Source of the DNA: Promethearchaeota archaeon
Lineage (GTDB): Archaea > Asgardarchaeota > Lokiarchaeia > Sigynarchaeales > SOKP01
Reading direction: 5' to 3'
Assembly: GCA_016839845.1 (NCBI GenBank)
Contig: JAEOTL010000285.1
Coordinates: forward strand, 1-6,549
Length of the DNA: 6,549 bases
Shown in pieces: positions 1-5,332 of this stretch. A program made the translations under genes and the position numbers. Within the stretch, counting starts at the first letter, position 1; each line of letters opens with the position of its first letter. A model generated the notes under the pieces. It was given only the letters and a program-made list of their open reading frames with translations. It did not search any database and was not told the DNA's origin.

Positions 1-527
1 ATCAATTTGCTACCAACCCACCCCTCTTGGTTGTAAATATATCTGTAAGCAAACTAAATCCAGATACCAACCTTTATGAAGCATTACTAGTGGATTCTAT
101 AGAATTTGCTAACCAAACCTGCTTGTCCTATAACAAATCAGAACAATACTTCCGATATGATCCAAATATGGAGAAATTGTTAACCAACGGATATGGAGGT
201 TTTTACTTAATGCCAAATGATCCGGTTAATATTAGCATTATCAAAGGATACATTGATACGTATACACTCTGGTCTGCAAGTGTAGTGGAAAATACAATTA
301 CGATTGACATTAATAATGATCAAGCAATACTTCAGTATAACGATCAGGGAATATTAATTAGAGAAGAAATAAAATCAGCTGGTCAAACAATATCTACATT
401 AACCATCAATGTGAGTGATAGTATTGCCTTTGGGGGCTTATTTGCATTAATTTTAACGATGACTACCATTGGACTGCTAATCCTATATAAAAAGAAAAAA
501 TTCTCAAATGCCAAGGTCAATAAATAA
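1..527 (+). CDS. Partial (5' truncated) surface protein with C-terminal membrane anchor
   Basis: The reading frame is open from the left edge (first full codon at position 3) to TAA at 525-527. The TTG at 27 is therefore only an internal Leu codon, and the true start lies outside the window. The visible ~174 residues are polar and beta-prone, with five N-glycosylation sequons (NIS, NQT, NKS, NIS, NVS). They end in one hydrophobic segment of about 22 residues (around 436-490), followed by a KKKK cluster and a short tail. This is the layout of a secreted domain held by a C-terminal helix with a cytosolic basic tail. A segment near 330-400 (QAILQYNDQG, then IREEIKSAG) resembles a beta-hairpin seen in Asgard surface proteins of unknown function; that comparison is from memory. 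I do not recognise a named family and assign no function. The 3' end overlaps the convergent neighbour by 11 bp. Confidence 0.75.
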   Translation, partial: QFATNPPLLVVNISVSKLNPDTNLYEALLVDSIEFANQTCLSYNKSEQYFRYDPNMEKLLTNGYGGFYLMPNDPVNISIIKGYIDTYTLWSASVVENTITIDINNDQAILQYNDQGILIREEIKSAGQTISTLTINVSDSIAFGGLFALILTMTTIGLLILYKKKKFSNAKVNK

Positions 528-1449
528 ACGCATATCCGTCCATCAAAAAATATTCTGGTAATGAGGTCGGCAACTCCCCAATTAACCATCCTTGAGCTGT
601 AGTTTCACAAATATAATATTCAGAGCCATTAACGTCAAAATGCCATGTACTTACGGGGCCAGGACTCAAGATTACGCCGATGCACGCATGTCCGCCCCAT
701 TCCTCATCTACTTCATCATAGACGTCAATCAATAGAAGAACTGCATTATAACCCATAGCAACCGCCAGGGAACCAAATAGTACTGACAGATCTTCACAAT
801 CTCCTTGACGGAAGATGGTTTCGAAAGGATATTTGGCTAAATCATTTAATTCTGACTTATATCCTATTGCTTGTGTAAAGCTTAATAACGCATCAATTAC
901 CTCCTCTAAATCATTGGGATTCAGACATTTGGAACGGATCTGGGATGCAATGTCCATTAACTCTTGATCATTTGGAGTACAGTAGGATTCGATAACCGAT
1001 GCCGAATAATTAGAATCAGGGTATGAATGATGAGGATGGTCCGCATTAATATAATTATCTAAATTTGCCCGTGTAGTCGTTACGGTTAGTGACCTGGATA
1101 CTGTTCCATGATTTACATAAAACTGAAAAGTTCTTCGAGGAAACGCATAAAAGTACACTGAAAAGGAGATAATAGGAATCACAATTGCAGCAGCTATAAC
1201 GATGCTCCCTATGATTATGGCTTTTTTCTGCTTTTTTGAGATTCCTCTCTTTGATTCTTTTTTTCGAGGGGTTGAAATAGACTCTTTAGATTCACTTAAA
1301 TCGGTTGACTGAAGGAAAGTGCTTTGAGAAGACTCCAGTCTCCCCATCTTCTTTTCATAATGCACCAGCGGAAAGGAACAATAGGGGCAGACATTCCACT
1401 CGGGCTTTACTGCTTTCCCACAAGCACTACAGAAATTTGCTAAATAAAT
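517..1449 (-). CDS. Zinc-ribbon membrane protein with transglutaminase-like cysteine hydrolase domain
   Basis: Read on the minus strand to TGA at 517-519. Residues are counted from the GTG codon at 1365-1363. A basic stretch (KKQKK, 44-48) precedes one transmembrane helix (about 49-74), then an extracytoplasmic domain. That domain carries a transglutaminase-like triad: Cys190 in GDCED (codon 796-798), His226 in GGHACIGV (codon 688-690) and probably Glu254 in CETTAQGW. The family includes cysteine proteases and acyl-transferring enzymes; the substrate is unknown. The frame stays open upstream of 1365 to a TAA at 1471-1473 and encodes a zinc ribbon, C-x2-C-x10-C-x2-C (FCSACG to CPYCSFPL), which belongs to the protein. 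No ATG, GTG or TTG exists in that extension. The given end uses an ATT codon (1447-1449) just after AAGGTG; the GTG at 1365 has no visible ribosome binding site. By the positive-inside rule the zinc ribbon is cytosolic and the catalytic domain outside. The domain call is firm, the start is not. Confidence 0.82.
   Translation of the reverse strand: MYLANFCSACGKAVKPEWNVCPYCSFPLVHYEKKMGRLESSQSTFLQSTDLSESKESISTPRKKESKRGISKKQKKAIIIGSIVIAAAIVIPIISFSVYFYAFPRRTFQFYVNHGTVSRSLTVTTTRANLDNYINADHPHHSYPDSNYSASVIESYCTPNDQELMDIASQIRSKCLNPNDLEEVIDALLSFTQAIGYKSELNDLAKYPFETIFRQGDCEDLSVLFGSLAVAMGYNAVLLLIDVYDEVDEEWGGHACIGVILSPGPVSTWHFDVNGSEYYICETTAQGWLIGELPTSLPEYFLMDGYAFIY
1366..1434 (-). other. N-terminal zinc ribbon of the transglutaminase-like protein
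   Basis: Minus-strand codons continuous with the downstream gene encode Cys pairs CSAC and CPYC separated by ten residues, with typical zinc-ribbon surroundings (G-K-x-V-K-P-E-W, and F-P-L after the last pair). Such ribbons bind one structural zinc and often precede the membrane anchor in archaeal proteins. A start at GTG 1365 would miss it entirely. Confidence 0.8.
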
Positions 1450-1450
1450 A

Positions 1451-1456
1451 CACCTT
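1451..1456 (-). promoter_or_regulatory. Shine-Dalgarno-like AAGGTG before the zinc-ribbon extension
   Basis: The minus strand reads AAGGTG here, a good match to the archaeal anti-SD. The ATT codon at 1447-1449 is only one base away. The in-frame codon at a normal distance (7 nt) is TTA at 1441-1443, not a standard start. The site supports initiation upstream of the zinc ribbon but does not settle the codon. Confidence 0.45.
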
Positions 1457-1485
1457 TGCGTTGAAGAATCTTACCTTTCTAAAGG

Positions 1486-1503
1486 ATATATACTTATTTA
1501 TTC
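1486..1503 (-). promoter_or_regulatory. TATA-box region for the zinc-ribbon/transglutaminase gene
   Basis: The minus strand carries AATAAATAAG followed by TATATAT. A transcription start about 25 bases downstream would fall near 1463, leaving a leader of roughly 15 nt before the zinc-ribbon reading frame. This placement agrees with the longer protein. It is inferred from sequence only; the site lies just downstream of the stop of the propeller gene. Confidence 0.4.
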
Positions 1504-1527
1504 TTTCGTATACCGTTAGAATAGATT

Positions 1528-2361
1528 CTATGGAATCTCAACACCAGGAACGTCTACTTTTACAAACTCAATTCTCCCACTTGCGCTTTTACCGAAGAAG
1601 AGTTGATTCGTGAGAAGAAATAGAGTTTTTCCATCCTCTCCACCCAAGCAACACGCATAAACATTCGTGTCTTTCACTTTTATGGTCGAAGTGATTTCAC
1701 CTCCTTCTAAAACGCGTAAAACTTCCGCATTGGCTGGATTTGCCACCCAAATAGCTCCTTCTTCATCAAGGCAGATCCCATCTGGTGAACAGTTATCAAT
1801 TTTCGCCCAAACTCTCCGATTTGTGAGATCTCCCGAAGGTTCGATATCAAAAGCAGTAAGCCGGCCCCCCTCGGATTCTCCTACTATGAATGTTTTACAA
1901 TCGGGAGTTACAATACACCCATTAGGAAAAAGGAGATCCTCTGCTACAATTCTCGCATCCCCCTCAGGTGTGACCAATATCATACAAGTAGGATCTGAAG
2001 GTGGTCCTGGGGTCTTAGAACCCCAATTTCCCACATAGGTTCTTCCTAAAGCATCAGTTACACAGTCATTGCAGTTGAATTCTGTAAGTTCACTTAAATC
2101 TGCATGAATCTTTAATCCATCCGGATCTAAACGCATTAGATGACGCTTTTGCATTGAAACTATAAGCAATCTTCCATCCTTCAAAAAACCTAGCCCTGAC
2201 GTTAAATCTTGTATTTCTACAATAACCTCTGAGGCACCGCTTTCGTCAACGGTAATTACCTTTCTTGCAGCAGCATCCGAAAAAAATAACTTCCCGTTTC
2301 GCCACCTTGGTCCCTCGGGAAACTCAAGACCAGATAATAGCACTTTTGTTTCGTTTTCCAT
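1528..2361 (-). CDS. SMP-30/gluconolactonase/LRE-like six-bladed beta-propeller
   Basis: The 277-residue product has repeating beta-propeller strands and the metal-site motifs of the SMP-30/gluconolactonase/LRE family. These are Glu16 in FPEGPRW, Asn98 in CNDC, Asn147 in FPNGC and Asp194 in SPDGICLDEEGAIWVA. In characterised relatives the equivalent residues bind Ca2+ or Zn2+ and the enzymes hydrolyse sugar lactones or related esters; the actual substrate cannot be read from sequence. Length is normal for the family (about 270-300). No signal peptide is seen, so it is probably cytosolic. I chose ATG at 2361: the GTG at 2370 three codons upstream lies inside the ribosome binding site GTGAT and is better read as part of that signal. 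It lies 71 bp downstream of the thiolase-like gene on the same strand, with its own TATA box between them, so read-through or separate transcription is possible. Six Cys residues suggest a reducing compartment. Confidence 0.88.
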   Translation of the reverse strand: MENETKVLLSGLEFPEGPRWRNGKLFFSDAAARKVITVDESGASEVIVEIQDLTSGLGFLKDGRLLIVSMQKRHLMRLDPDGLKIHADLSELTEFNCNDCVTDALGRTYVGNWGSKTPGPPSDPTCMILVTPEGDARIVAEDLLFPNGCIVTPDCKTFIVGESEGGRLTAFDIEPSGDLTNRRVWAKIDNCSPDGICLDEEGAIWVANPANAEVLRVLEGGEITSTIKVKDTNVYACCLGGEDGKTLFLLTNQLFFGKSASGRIEFVKVDVPGVEIP

Positions 2362-2365
2362 ACCT

Positions 2366-2370
2366 ATCAC
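2366..2370 (-). promoter_or_regulatory. Ribosome binding site GTGAT of the propeller gene
   Basis: The minus strand reads AAGTGAT, then AGGT, then ATG, a match to the archaeal GGTGAT site 4 nt before the ATG at 2361. Its presence argues against the alternative GTG start at 2370. Confidence 0.5.
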
Positions 2371-2402
2371 TTTTGTTCTATTTTTTATAAAATTACCTTT
2401 AT

Positions 2403-2413
2403 TATTTTTTATA
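2403..2413 (-). promoter_or_regulatory. TATA box upstream of the propeller gene
   Basis: The minus strand reads TATAAAAAATA, preceded by a purine-rich AAGGGG that could act as a BRE. Initiation about 25 bases downstream would give a short leader of about 20 nt that includes the GTGAT site. A second TATAAAAAA at 2381-2389 lies too close to the start to leave room for that site. Confidence 0.5.
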
Positions 2414-2432
2414 CCCCTTAATAGGTCTAAAA

Positions 2433-3989
2433 TTACAGTACATCATTCTTCAAGTAATTAATACCCTTTTTTTTATCATGATAGACATGAAATTTTTTGC
2501 CTACTAACTCCAGTTGACTTAACTGTTCTAACGTCTTAGAGTCAGGTAATAACATGGCCAAAGTTCGTGAACCATCTTCAAGATGACCAAGAATAATCCC
2601 CATGGTTGGCTTCCCAACTTTATTATAAGTAATTGTATAGGCTTCAATAGTTAAAATTCCGTTGGCCTTTTCAACAACATCAAGTTGTTCTCCTTTTGAA
2701 ATCTCTTTTTGGGCCGCTGATACCTCGTTCATTCCCCAAGATTTTATTGGTGGTTGTGTTCCATAAATTCCTACAGATTCTTTTGTGTTATACCCACCGT
2801 TTGCCACCACCATAATTTTTAAGGAGGGATCCTTTCGAATAAGATCTACTGCAGTAACTACAGGATGCATTGAGTAATTATTCCACGGTCCCCCAAAAAA
2901 CGACATTCCTCCGGTGATGGTAAACGGGCGTGGATCATCTTCCTTGATGTTTAATGCGTTACGGATAATTTGTACCATTGACGGAAAGCAGCTATAGAAA
3001 TCAAACATATCAATATCTTCCAATTTTAATCCAGCTTGTGCTAATGATAATTGTGAAGCGTGCTCTACTGCGGGGGAGGTAAGTAAGTTTGGTCTTGGAG
3101 TTATATCAAATAAATTATGGAGTGTAGCGCCTCCCATTAGATAGACCCACTTAGAGGGTTCGATATTTAACTCTTCCGCATACTCTTGACTGGTCATCAA
3201 GACCGCTCCTGATAGATCTACAAACGGGTTAGAACACATATATTTTGTGTACGGATGATTGATAATTCGATTTGAAGGAGTTGGGGTACTAATTTCTTGA
3301 GCACTCAACTTTTCATCACCCGATGTGTATGGATTATTAGCAGCTACTTTACTGAACTGTTCATAAAGTTTCCCTATATGTCGTTGGTGTTCTTCTAGAC
3401 TTCTCCCGGAAGTAGCCCTTAATGCTGTTTCAAAGAGCGCATAAGAAATAGAGGGCGTGTTTAAGAGGTATTTGCTTTCAAAATCATTTAAGATCTTCCA
3501 TTCTCCTCCCTCTGGAAAGACTGAATCCTTTTTTTCAGGCCAGCCTAAATCTAACTTTCCTTTTCTATTAAGAGTAAATGAATTCCAAGCTTCTCCCCCC
3601 GCAATGAGGATCATTTTGCTCTTTCCTTCACTAATAGAAAGAGCTGCCTTGTTGAGAAGCCTTTGGGAGGTGTTCCCACCTGATGATGAAAAATGTTTGA
3701 ATGAAGGATTAATCTTGAGTAATTTGCTCAACTCATTAGGAGCATCCTCATAAGACCAACTACTAAAATAGACCAAATATAATGTGTCCACAAATTCATT
3801 CACGTTGTTAATTCCAGTATCCCCCAAAGCCTCTTTACTTGCTTTAGCTATCAAATTAAGAGGATCTAAGGGGTTTTGAATCTCTTTAGGTTGAGCGAAT
3901 TGTGCAGCACCTATGATTATTGGCCAATTTTTATGACTCATTGTTGGGGAACAAAATATTTTTTGTTTTTTTAAACTCTCGTTTTGCAT
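2433..3989 (-). CDS. Thiolase-like protein, TLP1 type, with additional C-terminal domain
   Basis: The 518-residue product has a thiolase fold over about residues 22-415 and an extra C-terminal domain (about 440-515; ANGILTIEAYTITYNKVG and GIILGHLEDGSRTLAML). This matches, from memory, mycobacterial thiolase-like protein type 1 and its added C-terminal domain. Recognisable motifs are SSSGGNTSQRLLNKAA (101-116), FYSCFPSMVQ (331-340), ITGGMSFFGGPWNNYSMH (358-375) and ANGGYNTKESVGIYG (396-410). The usual nucleophilic Cys of the CSSG/CASG box is absent, Thr107 standing near that place. The second CxG cysteine is replaced by Asn397, and the GHP histidine region is rebuilt as FGGPWNNY. So classic acetyl-CoA C-acetyltransferase chemistry is doubtful; CoA-thioester binding or other chemistry is likelier. 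The start is ATG at 3989, with a weak GAGAT upstream; Met17 (3941) lacks a site but begins right at the conserved fold (MSHKNWPIIIGAAQF), so it remains possible. Cytosolic, not in an obvious fatty-acid operon. Confidence 0.85.
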   Translation of the reverse strand: MQNESLKKQKIFCSPTMSHKNWPIIIGAAQFAQPKEIQNPLDPLNLIAKASKEALGDTGINNVNEFVDTLYLVYFSSWSYEDAPNELSKLLKINPSFKHFSSSGGNTSQRLLNKAALSISEGKSKMILIAGGEAWNSFTLNRKGKLDLGWPEKKDSVFPEGGEWKILNDFESKYLLNTPSISYALFETALRATSGRSLEEHQRHIGKLYEQFSKVAANNPYTSGDEKLSAQEISTPTPSNRIINHPYTKYMCSNPFVDLSGAVLMTSQEYAEELNIEPSKWVYLMGGATLHNLFDITPRPNLLTSPAVEHASQLSLAQAGLKLEDIDMFDFYSCFPSMVQIIRNALNIKEDDPRPFTITGGMSFFGGPWNNYSMHPVVTAVDLIRKDPSLKIMVVANGGYNTKESVGIYGTQPPIKSWGMNEVSAAQKEISKGEQLDVVEKANGILTIEAYTITYNKVGKPTMGIILGHLEDGSRTLAMLLPDSKTLEQLSQLELVGKKFHVYHDKKKGINYLKNDVL

Positions 3990-4046
3990 CTCGTTTTATC
4001 TCAAAATAAAGGGGGTTCATAACACGCTCATAGTCTGGAACCAATA

Positions 4047-4059
4047 CATATAAATATCC
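4047..4059. promoter_or_regulatory. Shared AT box between divergent genes (thiolase-like and small basic ORF)
   Basis: CATATAAATATCC (+) reads GGATATTTATATG on the other strand, so it can serve as a TATA box both ways. On the plus strand it lies about 30 bases before ATG 4088, and on the minus strand about 60 bases before ATG 3989. This is the only good TATA-like element in the 98-bp gap. It is a sequence-only inference. Confidence 0.4.
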
Positions 4060-4087
4060 AGTTCACAATAGGGATCTTGAGAGTATT

Positions 4088-4309
4088 ATGCCGAAAAAGA
4101 AAAATGCAAAAGAAGCCAGAATACCTGCCTATGTCCCACAGAGACAGCTCCAGCGTCTCTCCTACCAGCAAGAGGATATAAATGCACGACGTGTGCGCCC
4201 CGCTTCCGAAATTTCTCCTTCCATGCGTTATAACACTCCGCATAAGCTTCAGCACATCCGTTCCATTAAGGACATTATCTCATGGTTGCTTAATCTCTTC
4301 CCATTTTAA
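4088..4309 (+). CDS. Small basic protein of unknown function
   Basis: ATG 4088 to TAA 4309 encodes 73 residues. I do not recognise a family. The N-terminus is strongly basic (MPKKKNAKEAR), the middle is polar and rich in Arg and Gln, and the end is a short amphipathic or hydrophobic stretch (IKDIISWLLNLFPF) that could pack against a partner or a membrane surface. Support for its being real: a TATA-like box about 30 bases upstream, a GAGAG purine run 4 nt before the ATG, and a protein-like composition. Codon use differs from its neighbours, with more C or G in third positions (CAG, CTC, CGT, TCC, GCC), which could mean foreign origin or simply a non-gene. The opposite strand also has a similarly long open frame (4028-4255), but that one is hydrophobic, Cys-rich and covers the thiolase promoter, so I prefer this strand. 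Confidence 0.5.
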   Translation: MPKKKNAKEARIPAYVPQRQLQRLSYQQEDINARRVRPASEISPSMRYNTPHKLQHIRSIKDIISWLLNLFPF

Positions 4310-4468
4310 TTATCACCGATTCGCAAAGGGATATGAGCATTTAGGAACAAGATAGCTTCCTATTTAGAGAGTTATTAAGAACTCATGCTTTTTATAAAGA
4401 AAAAAAAGAGAAGTATTTATATAATTCAAAACTTTTTGATTTTCTTCAGATTTATAATCCGGTGGGGT
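4310..4468. other. AT-rich intergenic stretch, no gene
   Basis: Nothing coding is convincing here. The frames open on the plus strand are Lys, Ile and Phe rich and result from A/T runs. The A-run at 4399-4409 becomes a T-tract on the minus strand, about 60 bases past the stop of the broken paralogue, where a terminator would be expected. Confidence 0.5.
4397..4413 (-). terminator. Possible T-tract terminator of the minus-strand pseudogene
   Basis: On the minus strand this reads CTTCTC then a run of eight T, then CTTT. Archaeal transcription often ends at such U-rich tracts without a strong hairpin. Its position past the TAG at 4469-4471 fits, but A/T runs are common in this DNA. Confidence 0.3.
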
Positions 4469-4656
4469 CTACCCAATTGCAGCATACGCCTCCTCAACCT
4501 TAGCCCAGGTTTCAAATTTGTATTCAAACCCGGTATAGGAGTATACAACGTCATCATTTCCATATTACGCCGCATAATTACCCCCAATTGCCCCATTTTA
4601 TATATTGTGACTGAAAAGGTCTTGTACCCTTTCAATCCCGACCTAATAGCTTTACC
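4469..4656 (-). pseudogene. Frameshifted C-terminal half of a paralogue of the 4821-5135 gene
   Basis: On the minus strand, codons from 4656 read GKAIRSGLKGYKTFSV and on to LYTPIPG. After a shift at about 4525-4531 (run GGGTTT) the frame continues as FEYKFETWAKVEEAYAAIG and stops at TAG 4469-4471. Joining the two pieces by restoring one base gives 56 residues that align without gaps to residues 44-99 of the intact protein. My hand count is 16 identities, among them LY at 80-81, G86, E88, E92, W94, V97 and E99. In-frame stops (TAA at 4657-4659 and 4663-4665) cut the frame upstream, and no counterpart of the N-terminal RWWYP motif was found. The gene thus looks truncated and frameshifted. A programmed shift is unlikely because of the upstream stops; an assembly error could explain the single shift but not the missing N-terminal half. 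Confidence 0.7.
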
Positions 4657-4730
4657 TTAACATTATGCTTTAACGTTAGCTGAGAATGTTTCAAATGAGC
4701 TCGAAGATTTGGTAAATCATCTCCTCTTTA

Positions 4731-4754
4731 AGATATAATAAGATTTTTATATCT
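4731..4754. promoter_or_regulatory. Inverted repeat holding the TATA box of the 4821 gene
   Basis: AGATATAA (4731-4738) and TTATATCT (4747-4754) are perfect inverted 8-bp arms around an 8-nt spacer. The right arm with the T-run before it is a good TATA box for the plus strand; a transcript start about 25 bases on would fall at the 4776-4789 palindrome. The left arm could act on the minus strand. AT-rich repeats can arise by chance. Confidence 0.4.
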
Positions 4755-4775
4755 CTCGAACATAGTACTAAATCA

Positions 4776-4789
4776 CCTCAATATTGAGG
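4776..4789. repeat. Perfect 14-bp palindrome, possible operator
   Basis: CCTCAATATTGAGG is fully self-complementary. It lies about 22-35 bases downstream of the TATA box and ends 31 bases before the ATG of the small alpha/beta protein, overlapping the expected transcription start. That position suits a dimeric repressor site. The left half also forms part of a minus-strand GAGGTGAT sequence (4772-4779). Confidence 0.45.
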
Positions 4790-4807
4790 ATGAAATTCAC
4801 TAGAAAA

Positions 4808-4814
4808 GAGGATG
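4808..4814 (+). promoter_or_regulatory. Ribosome binding site GAGGATG of the 4821 gene
   Basis: GAGGATG ends 6 nt before ATG 4821, a normal archaeal spacing, and supports this start. The ATG within it is out of frame with the gene. Confidence 0.6.
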
Positions 4815-4820
4815 TAAAAA

Positions 4821-5135
4821 ATGCCGTATGTTGTTGCTAGATGGTGGTATCCCTCTCATAGAGTAGAAGAGGTTGCGAAGATTTTCCAAAAAAGAATAAA
4901 AGATGGACCTCCGGAAGCTTTTGTACCTGGAATAGGTGAACCGGCTGTTGGTGGTGCTTATAGAGGTTCAAAAGGGGGAATGGTGGGTATGTCCTTCACA
5001 AAAGTCGCCCCGGGAGATATTGCTCAGGCTATGGTAAATGCTGCGTCAATCACTTCCCTTTATAATAAAGTTGAAGGATATGAATGGAATATCGAAGTAT
5101 GGGGAGATGTGTATGAGCAACCCCCAGCAGAATAG
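4821..5135 (+). CDS. Small ferredoxin-like alpha/beta protein, function unknown
   Basis: The 104-residue product reads as a compact beta-alpha-beta-beta-alpha-beta fold. Strand 1 is PYVVARWWYP (2-11), helix 1 is HRVEEVAKIFQKRIK (13-27), strands 2 and 3 fall around VGGAYRGSKGGMVGMSF (43-59), helix 2 is GDIAQAMVNAASITSLYN (65-82), and the last strand is GYEWNIEVWGDVYE (86-99). This is the pattern of dimeric alpha/beta-barrel or ferredoxin-like small proteins. Related proteins with an N-terminal RWWYP motif and a C-terminal GFxYEIET-type strand are, as I recall, common in Asgard genomes, with no known role. No Cys, no catalytic motif and no signal peptide are present, so it is probably a cytosolic binding protein. 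Start, ribosome binding site, TATA box and T-tract terminator are all in place, so it is a self-contained unit. A broken paralogue lies divergently upstream. Confidence 0.85.
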   Translation: MPYVVARWWYPSHRVEEVAKIFQKRIKDGPPEAFVPGIGEPAVGGAYRGSKGGMVGMSFTKVAPGDIAQAMVNAASITSLYNKVEGYEWNIEVWGDVYEQPPAE

Positions 5136-5162
5136 ATGTCTCTAATTTAGAAAATTAAATCC

Positions 5163-5173
5163 TTTTTTTTTTT
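5163..5173 (+). terminator. T11 terminator after the small alpha/beta gene
   Basis: A run of 11 T starts 28 bases after the TAG stop. A weak possible stem (ATTTA and TAAAT) precedes it. This is a typical archaeal U-tract terminator. Confidence 0.6.
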
Positions 5174-5302
5174 GGTTTAGAGTTTTTTAGAAACAAATCA
5201 AAGTAAATGGCATTATTATTTTCCCTCATTACTCTTTTACCGGTTATTAAGTTAAAGTTTATTCATTTTTATGTTTTAAATCTATTTTCTACTGTGGGTT
5301 CG

Positions 5303-5319
5303 TTAATATACTATATTAA
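5303..5319. repeat. 17-bp AT palindrome between convergent genes
   Basis: TTAATATA and TATATTAA are perfect inverted 8-bp arms around a single C. It lies 14 bases beyond the stop of the AN1 gene in the 197-bp convergent gap, which otherwise holds only the T11 tract. It could be part of a termination region or a binding site; chance is possible in such AT-rich DNA. Confidence 0.3.
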
Positions 5320-5332
5320 AATTCATGAAAAC

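Noticed and set aside
1305..1613. Plus-strand open frame of 102 codons
   Set aside because: It lies opposite the zinc ribbon, the promoter of that gene and the 3' end of the propeller gene; composition is not protein-like.
1667..2038. Plus-strand open frame of 123 codons
   Set aside because: It is the antisense shadow of the well-supported propeller gene.
2362..2370. GTG at 2370 as start of the propeller gene
   Set aside because: The GTG is part of the GTGAT ribosome binding site, and ATG 2361 follows at 4 nt.
3457..3753. Plus-strand open frame of 98 codons
   Set aside because: It is antisense to the thiolase-like gene and has no signals of its own.
4028..4255. Minus-strand open frame of 75 codons upstream of the thiolase-like gene
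   Set aside because: It is hydrophobic and Cys-rich, overlaps the thiolase promoter and the better plus-strand candidate at 4088-4309.
4385..4660. Plus-strand open frame of 91 codons
   Set aside because: It is Ile, Phe and Lys rich, comes from A/T runs, and lies opposite the recognisable paralogue remnant on the minus strand.
4660..4737. Plus-strand 25-codon stretch ending LAENVSNELEDLVNHLLFKI before a stop
   Set aside because: It has a helix-like leucine pattern and could be a gene remnant, but there is no start codon and it is too short to support.
4790..4840. Short overlapping open frame starting at ATG 4790 in the leader of the small alpha/beta gene
   Set aside because: The GAGG in front touches the ATG with no spacing, and the 16-codon product (ending CCC) has no protein-like features.
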